Below, piece after piece: positions 34,322 through 43,232 of a stretch of 64,000 nucleotides of DNA (its first letter is position 1; every line of letters begins with the position of its first letter). A model generated the notes under the pieces. That model had not been told where the DNA came from and did not search any database. It saw only the letters and a list, made by a program, of their open reading frames with translations. This DNA comes from Sporomusa acidovorans (GTDB taxonomy: Bacteria > Bacillota > Negativicutes > Sporomusales > Sporomusaceae), in the NCBI RefSeq assembly GCF_900101845.1, contig NZ_FNAM01000020.1, forward strand, positions 1 through 64,000, written 5' to 3'. Both the position numbers and the translations under genes were made by a program.

Positions 34322-35305
34322 CTACCTCCTTGCCCCAAATTTTGCAGGCTTAATCCACAGGTCAATCAGCGGTGTCACGCAGTTCATCAGCAATATTGCA
34401 TAACAAACCCCCTCCGGATAACCGCCAAGCAACCGGATTAATACAGTAAGCATACCAGCGCCGATGGCAAATATGATTTGACCTTTTATCGTAATAGGAA
34501 TGGTAACCATATCAGTAGCCATAAAGAAAGCACCTAAAATGAGTCCGCCTGACATCATATGCATAATGGGATCCTGCCCGAAGACTGCAGTTAAAACGCC
34601 CACAGTACCAATCATACATACCGGAATCTGCCAGTTGATGTACCCACGATAAATAAGGAATAAGCCGCCTAAAATTAAAAGCAGTGCCGAAGTCTCTCCC
34701 ATGCTGCCACTGCGGGAACCTACAAAGAGCGATTGATACATGGTAACCTTGTCACCAAAAATCTCAACAAGTTTCTCATAGCCTTGCAATTTCAAGATGC
34801 CTAACGGGGTAGCGGAAGTAACGCCGTCAATTTTGCTTGCCATCTGCGGCCAGGTGGTCATGGCAACCGGCCAGGAAGCCAGCAATACGGCGCGTCCTAC
34901 AAGTGCCGGATTGAAAATGTTGTAACCCAGACCGCCCATCGTATGTTTGGCAACAGCAATCGCTACCACCGTGCCAAAAACGGGCATATACCATGGCAAT
35001 GTTGCGGGAATATTCATAGCCAGTAAGAGGCCTGTCAAAAATGCGCTGCCATCATTAATAGTAATCGGTTTGTTTTGCCATTTTTGAATCAGATATTCTG
35101 TTGCCACGGCAACAGCAATACAAAGAATCATGGTTGTCAATGCCGGCATACCAAAACGATATACCGAAAAAAGAGCTGCCGGCGCTAATGCCAGATTAAC
35201 CGCCCACATAATCTTGGCAATTGACTCATCGCACCTGATGTGCGGCGATGCCGAAACTGTCAATGTACCCACGTCAAGTTTTACTTCTGCACTCATACCG
35301 CCCAC
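34322..35305 (-). CDS. rnfD: Rnf complex membrane subunit D
   Basis: 327 residues, about ten hydrophobic segments. The FMN attachment site is in DGVTSATPLGIL. GSAFLTGLLLAMNIPATLPW and TMGGLGYNIFNPALVGRAVL are NqrB/RnfD signatures, consistent with the ion-translocating membrane part. It has 3-base and 5-base gaps to rnfC and rnfG. Confidence 0.96.
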   Translation of the reverse strand: MGGMSAEVKLDVGTLTVSASPHIRCDESIAKIMWAVNLALAPAALFSVYRFGMPALTTMILCIAVAVATEYLIQKWQNKPITINDGSAFLTGLLLAMNIPATLPWYMPVFGTVVAIAVAKHTMGGLGYNIFNPALVGRAVLLASWPVAMTTWPQMASKIDGVTSATPLGILKLQGYEKLVEIFGDKVTMYQSLFVGSRSGSMGETSALLLILGGLFLIYRGYINWQIPVCMIGTVGVLTAVFGQDPIMHMMSGGLILGAFFMATDMVTIPITIKGQIIFAIGAGMLTVLIRLLGGYPEGVCYAILLMNCVTPLIDLWIKPAKFGARR

Positions 35306-35308
35306 CTC

Positions 35309-36634
35309 CTATTTTTTCTGCGCAGCCGCTGCTGCTGCGTTTTGCGCTTTGGACAATTTAATATAATGAACAATATTGCGTTTAGCCGGACATGCATAGA
35401 CACAGGACCCGCACTCGACGCAATCTAAAAGATTGTACTCTTCCTTGGCGGCAGAATACGCTCCCCGTTCACCAAGAATACTTAACATACTGGGAATCAG
35501 CCCCATCGGACAAGCCTCAACACAGCGGCCACAGCGAATGCACGGACGCTCCGGCCCTACGTTGACATCGGCTTCGCTCAGGGTCAATATGCCGGAAGTA
35601 CCTTTTATAACAGGCACATCCAATGTACGCTGCGCCATTCCCATCATCGGGCCGCCCATAATAACCTTAACCGGTTGTTCTTTAAATCCACCGCACATAG
35701 CTACGGCTTGAGCAAACGTAGACCCTATCCTTAGCAGAATATTTTTAGGTTCCGCGATAGCACCACCGGTAACGGTCGCGACGCGCTCAATGAGCGGAAT
35801 GCCTTTTTCTACGGCATCAGCTATTGCCACTAAAGTGCCGACATTTTGTACAACGACGCCAACATCCATAGGCAGTCCGCCTGAGGGCACTTCTCTATCG
35901 AGAATTACTTTAATTAGCGTTTTTTCTGCACCCTGCGGATATTTAGTTTTAAGAGGCACAACTTCGATGCCGGCATCGGTACAGGCTTTACGCATGACTT
36001 CAATAGCATCCGGTTTGTTTTCTTCAATCCCAACAAACCCTTTGCTTACACCGAGAATCTTCATGGCAATTTTCATACCGGTAACAATACGTCCGGTTTG
36101 CTCTAGCATGACCCGATGATCAGCTGTCAGGTAGGGTTCGCATTCAGCTCCGTTAAGAATAAAGGCATCAATAGGCTTTTCCGGCGGCGGCGACATTTTT
36201 ACATGGGTAGGAAAAGTAGCACCCCCCATACCGACAAGACCCGCCAACCGTACGATTTCTTTAAGTTCTTTAGCGTCCATGGACTGCCAGTCCCGGCTTA
36301 GCGGTAATCCTGGAGCCCACTCATCCTGACCATCACTTTCAATAACTACGGCTTGACAAGTGCCAAAGACAGGATGAGGGTATTCGGCAATTTCAACTAC
36401 CTTACCTGAAGTTGAAGCATGGATAGGACTGGCAACAAAGGCCTGAGCCTCGGCTATGACCTGTCCCTTCTTGACCAAATCACCTACCTTGACTACCGGT
36501 GCGCAAGGCGCGCCAATATGCTGCCTGGTAGGAATAATGACTTTTTGCGGTATAGGGGCCACTTCTATTGGTTTAGCAGCTGTATACCGTTTGCGGTCAT
36601 CAGGATGAACTCCCCCGCGAAAGCTTTTTGCCAT
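35309..36634 (-). CDS. rnfC: Rnf complex NADH-binding subunit C
   Basis: 441 residues: an N-terminal RnfC barrel (MAKSFRGGVHPDDRKRYT; IPTRQHIGAPCAPVVKVGDL), a NADH/FMN domain with GLVGMGGATFPTHVKMSPP and GAECEPYLTADHR, an SLBB segment and two [4Fe-4S] motifs (CIRCGRCVEACPMGL; CVECGSCVYACPAKRN). It passes electrons to NAD+. It is the first true rnf gene, after the RseC-like gene. Confidence 0.96.
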   Translation of the reverse strand: MAKSFRGGVHPDDRKRYTAAKPIEVAPIPQKVIIPTRQHIGAPCAPVVKVGDLVKKGQVIAEAQAFVASPIHASTSGKVVEIAEYPHPVFGTCQAVVIESDGQDEWAPGLPLSRDWQSMDAKELKEIVRLAGLVGMGGATFPTHVKMSPPPEKPIDAFILNGAECEPYLTADHRVMLEQTGRIVTGMKIAMKILGVSKGFVGIEENKPDAIEVMRKACTDAGIEVVPLKTKYPQGAEKTLIKVILDREVPSGGLPMDVGVVVQNVGTLVAIADAVEKGIPLIERVATVTGGAIAEPKNILLRIGSTFAQAVAMCGGFKEQPVKVIMGGPMMGMAQRTLDVPVIKGTSGILTLSEADVNVGPERPCIRCGRCVEACPMGLIPSMLSILGERGAYSAAKEEYNLLDCVECGSCVYACPAKRNIVHYIKLSKAQNAAAAAAQKK

Positions 36635-36682
36635 ATTTTCACTCCTTTTGCTTGTACAATTTAATCGCTATGGTAAGCCAGC

Positions 36683-37108
36683 CTATGACAAAATGCGGGT
36701 TATGACTGGACGCATATTATCGTTGGTCCTGGCACTGCGATCAAAATACTTAATATAAAGCATGGATAATCCAAAAGCAGCAACCCCGCCGGCAATCTGA
36801 TACATGAGTGAGTCGGCCGCCTGCTGGGCGACTGCCAGGTACGTCCCGGCAAATACTCCCGCAGCAGCAGCAATAAGTGGTAATATATAGACAATAAAAG
36901 CGGCTTTTAGCATATTCACTTCTTTTATTTCAAAGGCTACCCGCTGGCCTTGCTGCGCACCGACAGGGTTAAGCGCCTCCACTACTATAGCCTTATTGCC
37001 TGGGCAGCTGCCGCAGTTTTCACAATCACTATGACGGCTGGCTTTCACTTTGGCCAATCCGTCAAACACTTCCAAAACTATGCCTTCTTGCTGCTTTTCC
37101 AATGCCAT
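36683..37108 (-). CDS. RseC/SoxR-reducing-system family protein
   Basis: 141 residues. A cytoplasmic N-terminus has CENCGSCPGNKAIVVEA, a likely Fe-S or metal site, followed by two adjacent membrane helices (about 67-116), as in RseC/RsxC-associated proteins. In E. coli RseC works with the Rsx (Rnf) complex to keep SoxR reduced; here it heads the rnf operon. ATG at 37108 follows GGGGGG; the longer frame to 37168 lacks a site. Confidence 0.85.
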   Translation of the reverse strand: MALEKQQEGIVLEVFDGLAKVKASRHSDCENCGSCPGNKAIVVEALNPVGAQQGQRVAFEIKEVNMLKAAFIVYILPLIAAAAGVFAGTYLAVAQQAADSLMYQIAGGVAAFGLSMLYIKYFDRSARTNDNMRPVITRILS

Positions 37109-37294
37109 CCCCCCTTTCTTGATGGATAATTTTAGGTTACATATTGTGTATCTAAACTTGTAATACATTCGCTTTAGTACGGATATTTACCTGCACAATT
37201 GCTATAAATTACTTTTTTCACAACTGTTTCATAGGCTTTCACTATATTTTAAAAATTCTAACTGTATTTACAATAGCAGATTTTAAGAAAAAAT

Positions 37295-37324
37295 ACTATA
37301 GTTTTTTTGTGAAATTTTGTACAA
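37295..37324 (-). promoter_or_regulatory. rnf promoter with overlapping Rex-like operator
   Basis: On the minus strand TTGTAC (37324-37319) and TATAGT (37300-37295) are 18 bp apart. The plus strand across 37307-37324 reads TTGTGAAATTTTGTACAA, which differs from the Rex consensus TTGTGAANNNNTTCACAA at two of 14 defined positions. The operator covers the -35 and much of the spacer, as expected for a repressor. Rex itself is encoded at 50620-51264. Confidence 0.55.
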
Positions 37325-37344
37325 AATTTTAAATTACATGTTTC

Positions 37345-37394
37345 CAGCAAAAATTCCTTCCAAACAGACATATTGTAATGTTCAGAAGGAATTT
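37345..37394 (-). terminator. Probable terminator of the PH-like membrane-protein gene
   Basis: AAATTCCTTC (37351-37360) pairs with GAAGGAATTT (37385-37394), with a smaller ACAT/ATGT stem inside. The minus strand runs into TTTTTGC. Confidence 0.5.
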
Positions 37395-37455
37395 ATTGGA
37401 ATTCTTATAGAGATTGGTGAGTAATAGTTACAGCTACTAAACTAATGGATTTTCA

Positions 37456-38028
37456 TTATCGCGGTTCCTGTTTTTCTGCTTTTGTCAGCACATCTTTTAT
37501 AATCTGTTCTTCCGGCATAACTTTTTCGGGTAACTTTGCCCGCAGTGCGGCCAATAACTGATCACCCGGCTTGAGATAAAAACGTCTATTCTCCATTTTT
37601 CCCCGGAAGCCCGGAGCTGTATAGACCAGTGTCCAAACATCCCGTCTGTCAAGCGCCGAGTTAAAACGGTACGTTCGCCGAAACTTTAAAACGCTGATTA
37701 ATTGCGGTTTATAGCGATAAACTCCAAAGATATCGCGATAGGGAACTTCGTGGGTTATTTTTCCCAGCAGCCCGTATTTTGTCAGTCTGATTACCTTTTT
37801 ATCCATTGCGTAGGTGTAGCGGGCAGACATGCGTTCAATCAAAACAAGCAGGACCAACGCTTCCGCCATTAATTCCAAAGGCTGAAAAATACCAAGCACA
37901 AACCATTTGTATAACGAGAAAATGACAAGAGCTGCAAAAGCCGTTACGGCGATTGCCATAATAATCAAGTTCTTTCTATCCGCCTCAGATCGCACCACCA
38001 AATTTTCCAAGTTGTTTGAATCCTCCAT
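37456..38028 (-). CDS. Membrane protein with PH-like C-terminal domain, unknown function
   Basis: 190 residues. Two hydrophobic segments (about 21-65; IIMAIAVTAFAALVIFSLYK and EALVLLVLI) are followed by a soluble beta-rich region beginning RYTYAMDKKVIRLTKYGLLG and VPYRDIFGVYRYKP, like the bacterial PH (YdbT/YokE-type) fold. No catalytic motif is seen. The protein is basic at both ends. It seems monocistronic, between its terminator and the permease gene. Confidence 0.6.
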   Translation of the reverse strand: MEDSNNLENLVVRSEADRKNLIIMAIAVTAFAALVIFSLYKWFVLGIFQPLELMAEALVLLVLIERMSARYTYAMDKKVIRLTKYGLLGKITHEVPYRDIFGVYRYKPQLISVLKFRRTYRFNSALDRRDVWTLVYTAPGFRGKMENRRFYLKPGDQLLAALRAKLPEKVMPEEQIIKDVLTKAEKQEPR

Positions 38029-38227
38029 TATACTTACATTCTTAACAAAATTTCATTCTAGCAAGTATAATTCTCTTTGTAACTGCCAGATTCCTACATT
38101 AGCTTGGGAATTAACTGCTAGTTTTGCTGATATAAAGTTCGCCAGTTACATCTTCTCTATTTGTATTGGGCAGATAAGAGAAAAAGTAATAGGCCGGGTA
38201 TATCCCGGCCCACGCTTGTACCACCAA

Positions 38228-39583
38228 TTAGAATCCGAGCAATCCGAAGAAAATATAGCAGACAATAGCGCCGACAACTGACATGGATAGTCCCCAAATT
38301 AAGAGGTTGCGGAATAATTTTGCTTTATCCTCATGCTCGCCGGCACAGGCAATACACAGTGCACCTAACGTGGAAAGCGGGGAAGTATCTACAAGATGAG
38401 AGCCAATGTTGATGGATGAAATCATCGCAACTGGATTGCCCCCCCCAATTTCCTGTACCAAACCGGGAACCATTGGCAGGAACATTGGCATAACTACCCC
38501 TGATGAACTGGAATATGCCGAGATAATACCGGGGATAAGACCCAACCAAAAGTTGATACTGATAGGATTCGAAATCGCCCCAATCATTTTAACCATTGCT
38601 TTTAACCCGCCGGCCTGATCCATTACATCAATAAGCACCGATACACCACACACCATCATGATAACGCCCCATGGCATTACTTTAACCGCAGCTTTACTAT
38701 CGCCAGAACCTGTAAGCATCAGTATACCGGAAAGAACAAAAGCAACGGAACCGACATTAGAGAGCATATTGGCAAGCCAGACATTCGCTTTGAAGAAACC
38801 CTTCATGGCTGGCAAACCAGGAAGAACCACCATTAAAATCAACACAAATACCATTGCTAACGTCAGCCATTGGTGCTTATTAAAGGGCTCAGGTTTAGGA
38901 GCCAATTCGTCAATATCGAGACTTGTGCCGCGCTGTTTTTGAATCCAGGCCCAGCCTCCCAGAACAAAGAAACCACCAATATTAACGAGTCCCTGTGCCA
39001 ATTCAGAATTAAAATGAATCTTCCATGCTAAACTGTTGAGTTGGTCAGGCGAAATTCCTAAGCCGGGAGCCATTTTTGCAATAATTCCATTTGAAATAAT
39101 ACCTGTAGGTGCAAAAGGTGAAAAAGCTGCGCCGTTTGCGGCACCAACCACAATAAGAGTCATCAAAAAAGCAGGCATTCCTACACGAGCAGCAATCGCC
39201 ATCGCAACAGGCGCCATCAGGGCGCAGCCTGCAATATTACCAGGCCCGATTGTTGTGACAAAAGTCGTTAGCAGATAAACAATGAGCGGAATAAGAGCAG
39301 TGTTTCCCTTACAAAGGCGCACCGAATACGATGTTAATTTCTCCATAGTTCCGTTGGTTTGCGCCATTCCAAATAGGAAGGTGACACCAACCAAAATCAT
39401 AAATAAGCTAAGTGGGAACGAACCCATGACTTTCGCACCAGTTAGACCACCCCAGATGCCGCCGACAATAATCGCAAAGCCAATGCTGAGGAAGCCTACG
39501 TTCAAATCTTCGTTCACACAGCTAATGATTACGACAATGACCAGAGCGACCATCGACATTATTGCTGCTATGGATATTTCCAT
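38228..39583 (-). CDS. MatC/SLC13-like dicarboxylate permease, copy 1
   Basis: 451 residues, about 11-12 helices. It belongs to the family with a MatC_N-type N-terminus: NGTMEKLTSYSVRLCKGNTA, TIGPGNIAGCALMAPVAMAI and GAANGAAFSPFAPTGIISNG are conserved, as is SSINIGSHLVDTSPLSTLGA. Related carriers move dicarboxylates such as malonate or succinate, which would suit the adjacent succinate-to-propionate genes. A 12+12 bp inverted repeat lies upstream. It is a close paralogue of the next gene. Confidence 0.75.
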   Translation of the reverse strand: MEISIAAIMSMVALVIVVIISCVNEDLNVGFLSIGFAIIVGGIWGGLTGAKVMGSFPLSLFMILVGVTFLFGMAQTNGTMEKLTSYSVRLCKGNTALIPLIVYLLTTFVTTIGPGNIAGCALMAPVAMAIAARVGMPAFLMTLIVVGAANGAAFSPFAPTGIISNGIIAKMAPGLGISPDQLNSLAWKIHFNSELAQGLVNIGGFFVLGGWAWIQKQRGTSLDIDELAPKPEPFNKHQWLTLAMVFVLILMVVLPGLPAMKGFFKANVWLANMLSNVGSVAFVLSGILMLTGSGDSKAAVKVMPWGVIMMVCGVSVLIDVMDQAGGLKAMVKMIGAISNPISINFWLGLIPGIISAYSSSSGVVMPMFLPMVPGLVQEIGGGNPVAMISSINIGSHLVDTSPLSTLGALCIACAGEHEDKAKLFRNLLIWGLSMSVVGAIVCYIFFGLLGF

Positions 39584-39703
39584 TTACTATTCCTCCTCGC
39601 GTTCTAAAGTCGTTTGCTCGTGATTTTCTGCAACTTGTAAGCGTCTTTTATAATATTCCACACTAAGCTGGGCTCAATACCCCCTTTCGGAAAAAAATAC
39701 TGG

Positions 39704-39739
39704 TTTCAGAACAATATCGCAAATTACATTGTTCTGAAA
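39704..39739. promoter_or_regulatory. 12+12 bp perfect inverted repeat upstream of permease copy 1
   Basis: TTTCAGAACAAT (39704-39715) and ATTGTTCTGAAA (39728-39739) are exact reverse complements separated by 12 bases. It lies 121-156 bases upstream of the permease start and has no U-tract, so an operator is more likely than a terminator. The regulator is unknown and the second permease lacks the same site. Confidence 0.5.
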
Positions 39740-39853
39740 ATATAGATTTTTTTAAAAAAATACATTTCCTTAGTGCACAAGTTTTATTCGACAATAAAAG
39801 ATATATTTCTTCTTAATTTGATAAAATTCGATATTTTTTGTATGAAACTAGCG

Positions 39854-39895
39854 TAAAATAATAAGACGGAAGAGGGAGAAGCCTCCCCCGTCTTG
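39854..39895 (-). terminator. Terminator of permease copy 2
   Basis: AAGACGG (39863-39869) pairs with CCGTCTT (39888-39894), with further G/C-rich pairing inside (GGGAG/CTCCC). The minus strand continues ATTATTTTAC. It starts 12 bases after the stop. Confidence 0.7.
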
Positions 39896-39906
39896 TTTAT
39901 TCTACT

Positions 39907-41208
39907 TTATAACCCTAAGATTCCGAATGCTACATAGCAAACAACCGCACCTACCACTGCCATCGACAATCCCCAAAGCATAAGGTTTCTAAACAGCTTT
40001 GCTTTATCTTCATGGTTAGCAGCGCAAGCGATGCAAAGCGCACCTAGAGTTGAGAGCGGTGACGTATCCACAATATGTGAGCCGATATTGATTGATGAAA
40101 TAAGGGCTACCGGGTTACCGCCACCAATTTGTTGAATAATGCCGGGAACCATCGGCAGGAACATCGGCATTACCACACCAGACGAACTTGAATAGGCTGA
40201 TATCAGGCCGGTAATAAAGCCTAACACACCATTAACTGTAGTCGGATTCGAAACAACAGCAATCATTTTAACCAAAGCATTGAGACCGCCTGCTTGATCC
40301 ATAATATCAATCAAGACAGACATGCCACAAACCATAAGGATTACACCCCAAGGCATCGCCTTAACAGCCTTGGCGTCATCCGCAATGCCAAACAGCATAA
40401 AAATCGAACCAATACCGAAAGCGACCGCACCAACGTCCCATTTTAGAACAATAACGGAAAGCACTAATGCAGCAATACCAGCCAAAGTGGCAAGTTGTTT
40501 TGAATTAAAGGGTTCCGGCTTAGGCGCAATTTCATCAATATTAAGAGCCGATGACCCGCGCTGTTTGCGCATCCAAGCCAACCCCCCCAATAAGAAGAAA
40601 CCGCCAAAATTTACAACACCTTGAACAATTTCTGAATTAAAATGAACTTTCCACGCTAAACTATTAAGTTGACCGGCGGGTATCCCAAGACCTGGAGCCA
40701 TCTTGGCGATAATGCCGTTGGAGATAATACCAGTTGGGGCAAACGGCGAGAATGCGGCACCGTTTGCTGCACCTACTACTAACAGTGTCATGGCAAAAGC
40801 CGGGAGACCGATACGGCCGGCAATAGCCATAGCGACCGGCGCCATAAGGGCGGTAGCGGCGATGTTACCAGGGCCAATTGTTGTAACAATAGTAATAAGC
40901 AGGAACAGAATAATAGGAATCAAGGCTGTATTGCCTTTTGCCAGTCGAACAGCGTAGGCACTAAACTTTTCCATCGTGCCGTTAACTTGAGCACAAGCAA
41001 ACATAAAAGTAACGCCAATCAAAATCATGAACAAGCCGACCGGCCAGCCTTTGAAAACAGCCGCAACTTTCATACCAGAGAACAGTATCCCCACAAGTAA
41101 TGCTGAAGCAATACCCAAGATGCCAACATTCATTTCCTTAAAGCAGGAAATGAGAACTACAATGGCCAGCGCTATAATGGAGGCCAATGCGGCGGTACTG
41201 ATTTCCAT
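39907..41208 (-). CDS. MatC/SLC13-like dicarboxylate permease, copy 2
   Basis: 433 residues, same topology and motifs as copy 1: NGTMEKFSAYAVRLAKGNTA, TIGPGNIAATALMAPVAMAI and SSINIGSHIVDTSPLSTLGA. It is 18 residues shorter, mainly from loss of one loop near residue 260 (the PGLPAMKGFFKANVW segment of copy 1). The pair looks like a tandem duplication with independent promoters and terminators, allowing separate regulation. Confidence 0.75.
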   Translation of the reverse strand: MEISTAALASIIALAIVVLISCFKEMNVGILGIASALLVGILFSGMKVAAVFKGWPVGLFMILIGVTFMFACAQVNGTMEKFSAYAVRLAKGNTALIPIILFLLITIVTTIGPGNIAATALMAPVAMAIAGRIGLPAFAMTLLVVGAANGAAFSPFAPTGIISNGIIAKMAPGLGIPAGQLNSLAWKVHFNSEIVQGVVNFGGFFLLGGLAWMRKQRGSSALNIDEIAPKPEPFNSKQLATLAGIAALVLSVIVLKWDVGAVAFGIGSIFMLFGIADDAKAVKAMPWGVILMVCGMSVLIDIMDQAGGLNALVKMIAVVSNPTTVNGVLGFITGLISAYSSSSGVVMPMFLPMVPGIIQQIGGGNPVALISSINIGSHIVDTSPLSTLGALCIACAANHEDKAKLFRNLMLWGLSMAVVGAVVCYVAFGILGL

Positions 41209-41327
41209 ATTCTTTTTCCTCTCCCTAATGCATATAATGGTTTAGTTCAGCTATGTCGTTTTTTTATAATTTTGAATTGCAACTTCAATTGATAGCATAA
41301 AATTACTGGTATATTTATCTCTCTATT

Positions 41328-41486
41328 TTATTCTTCCTCGTCGTCTTCTTCATCTTCGTCTTCTACTGGCGCCGGAAACGCGGCATGAAGCGCTTTTGTC
41401 GCCAGAATAAACACGCCGATAACAGCAAACATGGTAGGCAAAGCGACTGTCATCATGGTTACAGCTTTAGAGAATGCACTTTCCAT
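41328..41486 (-). CDS. mmdD: OadG/MmdD-like membrane anchor with acidic tail
   Basis: 52 residues: one helix (about 10-30, TMMTVALPTMFAVIGVFILA), then KALHAAFPAPV and an unbroken run of 11 Asp/Glu residues to the end. The helix resembles the N-terminus of OadG/MmdD, the small subunit that holds the carboxyltransferase on the Na+ pump. The C-terminal domain of those subunits is absent here. GGGGAGGAG precedes the ATG. It is 15 bases after mmdB, last in the decarboxylase operon. Confidence 0.75.
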   Translation of the reverse strand: MESAFSKAVTMMTVALPTMFAVIGVFILATKALHAAFPAPVEDEDEEDDEEE

Positions 41487-41501
41487 TATTTTTCTCCTCC
41501 C

Positions 41502-42659
41502 CTATTTCGCCAGTGCCGGAATCAGGGCAAGTACCAAACCGCCAGCCACAACAGAAGCAACCTGTCCGGCCACATTTACCCCGATAGCATGCTGGATAAT
41601 GAAGTTAGTAGGATCTTCTTTAAGTGCCATTTTGGCAATTACCCGGCCGGACATTGGGAACGCTGAAATTCCGCAAGCACCGATCATGGGGTTTATTTTG
41701 GTTGGGCTAAACATATTTAAGAGTTTGGCAAAAAGCACACCGCCAACAGTATCAAATACGAAGGCTACGGCACCCAGGCCCATAATCAGAAGAACCTCAA
41801 AATTCAGGAAACGCTCCGCAGACATCGTGCCGCCGATGGTGATGCCAAGTACCAGGGTAACAAGGTTGGCAAGCTCATTTTGTGCGGCATTGGAAAGGTT
41901 CTCAACCACACCGCTCTCTTTTAACAGATTACCAAACATCAGACTGCCGATAAGAGCCACTGAAATCGGCGCAACAATACCTGCGATAATCACAATCATA
42001 ATAGGAAAAAGGAATTTAGTGGTTTGAGAAACAGGTTCTTCCCCTTCAAATCCCATTTTTATTTTACGTTCACTTGCAGTAGTAACCGCTTTAATAACCG
42101 GCGGTTGAATAACCGGAACCAGGGACATATAACAATATGCGGCAACAGACAGAGGGCCTAGCAATTCTTGGGCAAAACGGCTGGCTACATAAATGGTAGT
42201 CGGACCGTCAGCGGCGCCAATGATACCAATGGAGGCGGCATGCTCGAAAGAGAAACCCAGCAAGGTTGCCCCGATTGCAGTAGCAAAAATACCGAACTGA
42301 GCGGCAGCAGCGAACAGCATGACCGATGGACGGCGGATTAGCGGCGTAAAGTCACACATCGCGCCAATGGCAATAAAGATAAGTACAGGGAACAATTCGT
42401 TAGCGATACCCGCGTTATAGAGAACAATAAGGAATCCTTCTTCGCCGGGAACATTGGACACGGCTGAGGAATGAGGAATATTGGCCAAAATAGCACCAAA
42501 GCCAATCGGTAACAGCAGAGACGGTTCATAGTCATGTTTTACGGCAAGATAAATCAAAAGTGCACCGATAGCCCACATGACCACATGCTTCCATGAAAGA
42601 CCAAGAAAACCCATAAGTAGTTCGTCAAGCCAAGGATACTGGTGAATCAATGCTTCCAT
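41502..42659 (-). CDS. mmdB: Methylmalonyl-CoA decarboxylase beta subunit (Na+ pump)
   Basis: 385 residues, about nine helices plus re-entrant loops. Sodium-pump decarboxylase signatures: GFGAILANIPHSS, FIAIGAMCDFTPLIRRPS, GAADGPTTIYVASRFA with the conserved Asp, and GITIGGTMSAERFLNF. It exports Na+ coupled to release of CO2 from the biotin carrier. A 134-base gap with a strong hairpin separates it from mmdC. Confidence 0.95.
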   Translation of the reverse strand: MEALIHQYPWLDELLMGFLGLSWKHVVMWAIGALLIYLAVKHDYEPSLLLPIGFGAILANIPHSSAVSNVPGEEGFLIVLYNAGIANELFPVLIFIAIGAMCDFTPLIRRPSVMLFAAAAQFGIFATAIGATLLGFSFEHAASIGIIGAADGPTTIYVASRFAQELLGPLSVAAYCYMSLVPVIQPPVIKAVTTASERKIKMGFEGEEPVSQTTKFLFPIMIVIIAGIVAPISVALIGSLMFGNLLKESGVVENLSNAAQNELANLVTLVLGITIGGTMSAERFLNFEVLLIMGLGAVAFVFDTVGGVLFAKLLNMFSPTKINPMIGACGISAFPMSGRVIAKMALKEDPTNFIIQHAIGVNVAGQVASVVAGGLVLALIPALAK

Positions 42660-42749
42660 GTGTGTGTTTTACCTCCTACTATATATTAGTGAAAAGCATC
42701 CCTCTTATGATAGCAAAGTTTACATAACCAATCATCAAGATACATTTGG

Positions 42750-42783
42750 AATTAGTGCGGCTAACTTGCCGCACTAATTCCTC
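42750..42783. other. Perfect 14-bp hairpin between mmdC and mmdB
   Basis: Arms GGAATTAGTGCGGC (42750-42763) and GCCGCACTAATTCC (42770-42783), 6-base loop. There is no T-run on either side. It lies 10 bases past the mmdC stop, inside the operon. It may protect the 3' end of the upstream mRNA or partly attenuate mmdB expression. Confidence 0.7.
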
Positions 42784-42793
42784 CTTGACCAGA

Positions 42794-43192
42794 TTATCCG
42801 AGAACAGCCATAACCTCGCCCGGCTTAACACTTTGACCGGGAGTTACATTGACGGACTTAACAGTACCGTCAGCTGGAGCACCAATTTCATTTTGCATTT
42901 TCATAGCTTCGAGTATGAGAATGATATCGCCTTTTTTAACCTTTTGTCCGGCCTTAGCCACTACTTTAGTTACCTTGCCGGGCATTGGCGCCGTTACAGG
43001 GGTATCCCCGGCCGCAACTTGAGCCGGAGCTGCTGCCGGAGCTGCCGGTTTGGGAGCCGGGGCTGCTGCCGGTGCAGCAGTTGGAGCTGCTGGAGCGGCC
43101 GCCGGACGCGGTTGAGCGGAAACAGCGCCACCTACTTCTTCTACTTCGACCTCGTAGGTATTGCCATTGACTGTTACATTAAACTTTTTCAT
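42794..43192 (-). CDS. mmdC: Methylmalonyl-CoA decarboxylase biotin carrier (gamma) subunit
   Basis: 132 residues: a short N-terminal domain ([20 protein letters not shown]), a flexible Ala/Pro linker (about 23-62) and a biotinyl domain with the attachment motif [12 protein letters not shown], where the Lys carries biotin. ATG at 43192 is preceded by TGGAGGG; the longer frame to 43315 runs into the upstream gene. Biotin-protein ligase is not in the window. Confidence 0.95.
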   Translation of the reverse strand: MKKFNVTVNGNTYEVEVEEVGGAVSAQPRPAAAPAAPTAAPAAAPAPKPAAPAAAPAQVAAGDTPVTAPMPGKVTKVVAKAGQKVKKGDIILILEAMKMQNEIGAPADGTVKSVNVTPGQSVKPGEVMAVLG

Positions 43193-43232
43193 ACTATCGG
43201 ACCCTCCATTCATTGATGGTGTTCGTATTCGA

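Larger units (their letters stand above)
37109..37455. other. 347-bp gap upstream of the rnf operon
   Basis: AT-rich. It holds the leader and promoter of the RseC-rnf operon (37295-37324) and the terminator of the preceding membrane-protein gene (37345-37394). I saw no additional coding frame or RNA gene in it. Confidence 0.6.
39584..39906. other. 323-bp gap between the two permease genes
   Basis: AT-rich. It contains the 39704-39739 inverted repeat in front of permease copy 1 and the terminator of permease copy 2 near 39854-39895. No open frame with a ribosome site was found. Confidence 0.6.

Noticed and set aside
39907..41208. Permeases as GntP or Na+/H+ antiporters
   Set aside because: The MatC-like N-terminus and GAANGAAFSPFAPTG motif fit dicarboxylate-type carriers better; the substrate stays open.
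42746..43216. 156-residue plus-strand frame opposite mmdC
   Set aside because: It is the antisense of the Ala/Pro linker and biotinyl domain, rich in Ser/Cys/Arg as expected from reversed Ala/Gly codons; no ribosome site.
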